A stretch of DNA of 64,000 nucleotides from Paenibacillus woosongensis. GTDB lineage: Bacteria > Bacillota > Bacilli > Paenibacillales > Paenibacillaceae. The position numbers and the translations under genes were made by a program. Location: positions 1 to 64,000 of the forward strand of contig NZ_WNZW01000005.1 of assembly GCF_009725165.1 (NCBI RefSeq). The letters are read 5' to 3'. The notes beneath the pieces were generated by a model. It saw only the letters and a list, made by a program, of their open reading frames with translations. It was not told the origin of the DNA and did not search any database. This document shows positions 62,193-64,000 of this stretch, piece by piece; the first letter of the stretch is position 1, and every line of letters starts with the position of its first letter.

Positions 62193-63065
62193 ATGGACTT
62201 GAATGACTTGCGGATATTCCAGTGTGTAGCCATGCATGGCAGCATCAGCAAGGCTGCGCAGGAGCTGAGCTATGTGCAGTCCAATGTCACGGCCAGAATC
62301 AAGCTGCTGGAGCGTGAGCTGCATACCGAACTATTTTACCGTCATAACCGGGGCATGATTCTCAATACCGAAGGGAAGCGGCTGCTGGAGTATGCGAACG
62401 ATATTTTGGCCAGATTTGATGAGATGAGGAAAGTATTTCAGGGGTCGGCCACACCATCCGGCATCCTGGAGATCGGCATCGTGGAGACCGTCATCGCGCT
62501 GCCGGAGCTATTATCCTCTTACCTGCAGCATTATCCCAACGTTGATCTGTCCCTGAAGGCAGGCGTCACTGAGCAGCTGCTGCAGGAAGTGATCGACTTC
62601 AAGCTGGACGGCGCGTTTGTGACGGGGCCTATCCAGCATCCGCTGATTGAGCAGTACGAGGTGTTCCAGGAGGAGCTGGTGATCGTCTCCAGGGGAACGG
62701 AATTTTCACTCGACGAAATTACCGCCAAACCACTCCTGCTATACAATAAAGGCTGCAGTTATCGCGAGAGATTGGAGAGCTGGCTTAGGGATGAGGGCAT
62801 CGTTCCGAAGAAAATCATGGAGTTCGGCACGTTCGATACGATTATCGGCAGCGTGGCCGCTGGCATCGGGCTGACGATCGTACCGCAATCCACGGTCGGA
62901 TACGTGGCTGCGCAGGGAACACTCCACTGCCATCGGGTGCCGGATCCTTACCGGGAGGTTACTACGGTGTTTATCCGCCGGAAGGACTCCCATATTACGA
63001 GCTCGATCCAGGCCTTTATCGATGAAATTATTAAGGTGGGAAGCACGCTGCCGACGGCTTTATAG
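62193..63065 (+). CDS. LysR-family transcriptional regulator
   Basis: This encodes 290 residues from ATG 62193 with GGAGGAGAAC upstream; the ATG at 62142 has no site. The N-terminal helix-turn-helix MDLNDLRIFQCVAMHGSISKAAQELSYVQSNVTARIK is typical, followed by a two-lobed effector domain (GILEIGIVETVIALPELLSSYL). It probably senses the substrate of the divergent EamA exporter and controls both genes through the palindromes in between. Confidence 0.9.
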   Translation: MDLNDLRIFQCVAMHGSISKAAQELSYVQSNVTARIKLLERELHTELFYRHNRGMILNTEGKRLLEYANDILARFDEMRKVFQGSATPSGILEIGIVETVIALPELLSSYLQHYPNVDLSLKAGVTEQLLQEVIDFKLDGAFVTGPIQHPLIEQYEVFQEELVIVSRGTEFSLDEITAKPLLLYNKGCSYRERLESWLRDEGIVPKKIMEFGTFDTIIGSVAAGIGLTIVPQSTVGYVAAQGTLHCHRVPDPYREVTTVFIRRKDSHITSSIQAFIDEIIKVGSTLPTAL

Positions 63066-63224
63066 CCATGGACTCGGCAGCGGTTTTTTGTAAATAAACA
63101 CATGAAATTTGCTACTTTTAGCGCATTTGTGAACTTTAATTAGGTAAAGTCAGTAATTATGCATTATAATTTAGTAATTATACATTCGGCGCTTGCTGAT
63201 ATGAAAATAAAGGATGGTGTATAT

Positions 63225-64000
63225 ATGATTGTAGGGGTGCCTAAAGAGATCAAGAACAATGAGCATCGCGTCGGCATGACGCCTGCTTCGGTATTGTCCT
63301 ATGTTCAGGCTGGGCATGAGGTATGGATCGAGAGCGGAGCCGGACTTAGCGTCGGGTTCACGGATGAGGATTATAAGGCCGCAGGCGCCAAAATCGTGCC
63401 CACGGCGGCCGATGCCTGGTCGGCAGAGATGGTCGTCAAAGTGAAGGAGCCGGTAGCCGAGGAGTTCCAGTACCTCCGCGAAGGCCTCATTTTGTTCGCT
63501 TACCTCCATCTGGCTCCCGAGCCTTCGTTAACCAAGGAGCTTACCGGCCGCGGCGTGACTGCTATCGCTTACGAGACCATTCAGCTGGATACAGGAGCAT
63601 TGCCCCTCCTGTCGCCGATGAGCGAGGTTGCGGGACGGATGGCGATACAGATCGGCTCTCATTTCCTGGAGAAATCCAACGGCGGCAAAGGCGTGCTGCT
63701 CAGCGGGGTGCCTGGCGTAGAGCCTGGCAAGGTAACGATTATCGGCGGGGGAATGGTCGGCGTTAACGCGGCCAAGGTCGCTCTTGGCCTTGGGGCGGAC
63801 GTTCGCATTATCGATTTGAATCTCGACCGGCTGCGCCAGTTGGATGATCAGTTCCAGGGCCGGGTCAAGACGCTTGTCTCCAACCCGTTCAGCATTGCCG
63901 ACAGCGTCAAACAGGCCGATCTTCTGATCGGAGCCGTTCTGATTCCGGGAGCGCGTACGCCAAGGCTCGTTAGCGAAGAGATGGTGAAAACGATGTCTCC
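63225..64000 (+). CDS. ald: Alanine dehydrogenase (3' end outside window)
   Basis: This encodes 258 codons before the window ends. The N terminus [20 protein letters not shown] is diagnostic, with active-site Lys in VVKVKEP and His in AYLHLAPEP. The NAD-binding fold is [28 protein letters not shown]. The enzyme converts L-alanine to pyruvate and ammonia with NAD and is important in sporulating bacilli. AAGGATGG precedes the ATG and a TATAAT lies at 63165-63170. No truncation other than the window edge. Confidence 0.93.
   Translation, partial: MIVGVPKEIKNNEHRVGMTPASVLSYVQAGHEVWIESGAGLSVGFTDEDYKAAGAKIVPTAADAWSAEMVVKVKEPVAEEFQYLREGLILFAYLHLAPEPSLTKELTGRGVTAIAYETIQLDTGALPLLSPMSEVAGRMAIQIGSHFLEKSNGGKGVLLSGVPGVEPGKVTIIGGGMVGVNAAKVALGLGADVRIIDLNLDRLRQLDDQFQGRVKTLVSNPFSIADSVKQADLLIGAVLIPGARTPRLVSEEMVKTMS

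Noticed and set aside
1..64000. tRNA, rRNA, riboswitch or complete insertion sequence
   Set aside because: I scanned for tRNA-like cloverleaf ends, conserved rRNA blocks, T-box or common riboswitch cores and transposase motifs and saw none. A covariance-model search would be needed to exclude weak cases.

Overview
The window looks like the chromosome of a Gram-positive, low-to-mid GC, endospore-former-type bacterium, most likely a Paenibacillus or close relative. The reasons are the strong AAGGAGG-type ribosome binding sites, YesM/YesN-type two-component regulators, several sugar ABC importers that lack their own ATPase, an S-layer-homology (SLH) anchored giant glycosidase, and ROK and LacI regulators. 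No rRNA, tRNA, CRISPR array or intact insertion sequence was seen.

Layout. (1) 1-4045 is a polymorphic-toxin island. It holds an EndoU-nuclease toxin cut by the window's left edge, its likely immunity gene, a partly duplicated and frameshifted copy of the toxin core carrying a different C-terminal toxin, a second immunity gene, and remnants of further immunity genes. The cassette tips are AT-rich while the toxin core is GC-rich. (2) 4060-10157 (minus strand) is an amino-sugar type operon: ROK repressor, glucosamine-6-phosphate deaminase, ROK kinase, GPH-type symporter and an MlrC-family hydrolase. A 17-bp palindrome recurs three times at its promoters. (3) 10434-20176 is a sulfated-glycan locus: YesM/YesN sensor-regulator pair, solute-binding protein, two permeases, a cytosolic Cys-type sulfatase and the radical-SAM enzyme that would activate it. 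(4) 20205-24974 has a split chromate-transporter pair, a divergent ROK regulator, a 1-kb repeat-bearing intergenic region and an aldo/keto reductase. (5) 25165-42455 is a large GH30 glycosidase locus: a secreted GH30, an LplB/LplC/LplA-type ABC importer, a cytosolic GH30, a 1895-residue SLH-anchored GH30 with repeated carbohydrate-binding modules, then a LacI regulator and a membrane-bound AraC regulator. A palindrome TGAAATCGATTTCA sits at the promoters of the first GH30 gene and of the LacI gene. (6) 42570-46092 has small genes: OhrR-type regulator with glutathione peroxidase, LysE exporter with AraC regulator, and a CPBP protease. (7) 46254-53167 is a sucrose/fructo-oligosaccharide operon: LacI regulator, ABC importer, GH32 and fructokinase. 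(8) 53492-64000 has an MFS transporter, an hscC-type Hsp70 / J-protein / DUF1266 operon that mirrors an E. coli gene cluster, a sodium symporter, an EamA exporter with divergent LysR regulator, and the start of alanine dehydrogenase.

How the genes work together. Most of the window is carbohydrate capture. Three independent loci each combine a regulator, a binding-protein-dependent importer and cytosolic hydrolases, and none encodes an ATP-binding subunit, so all probably share a housekeeping MsmX-type ATPase encoded elsewhere. The toxin island and the Hsp70/J-protein/DUF1266 operon are the least explained parts. All functional assignments come from reading sequence motifs and remembered family features. 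No database search was run.
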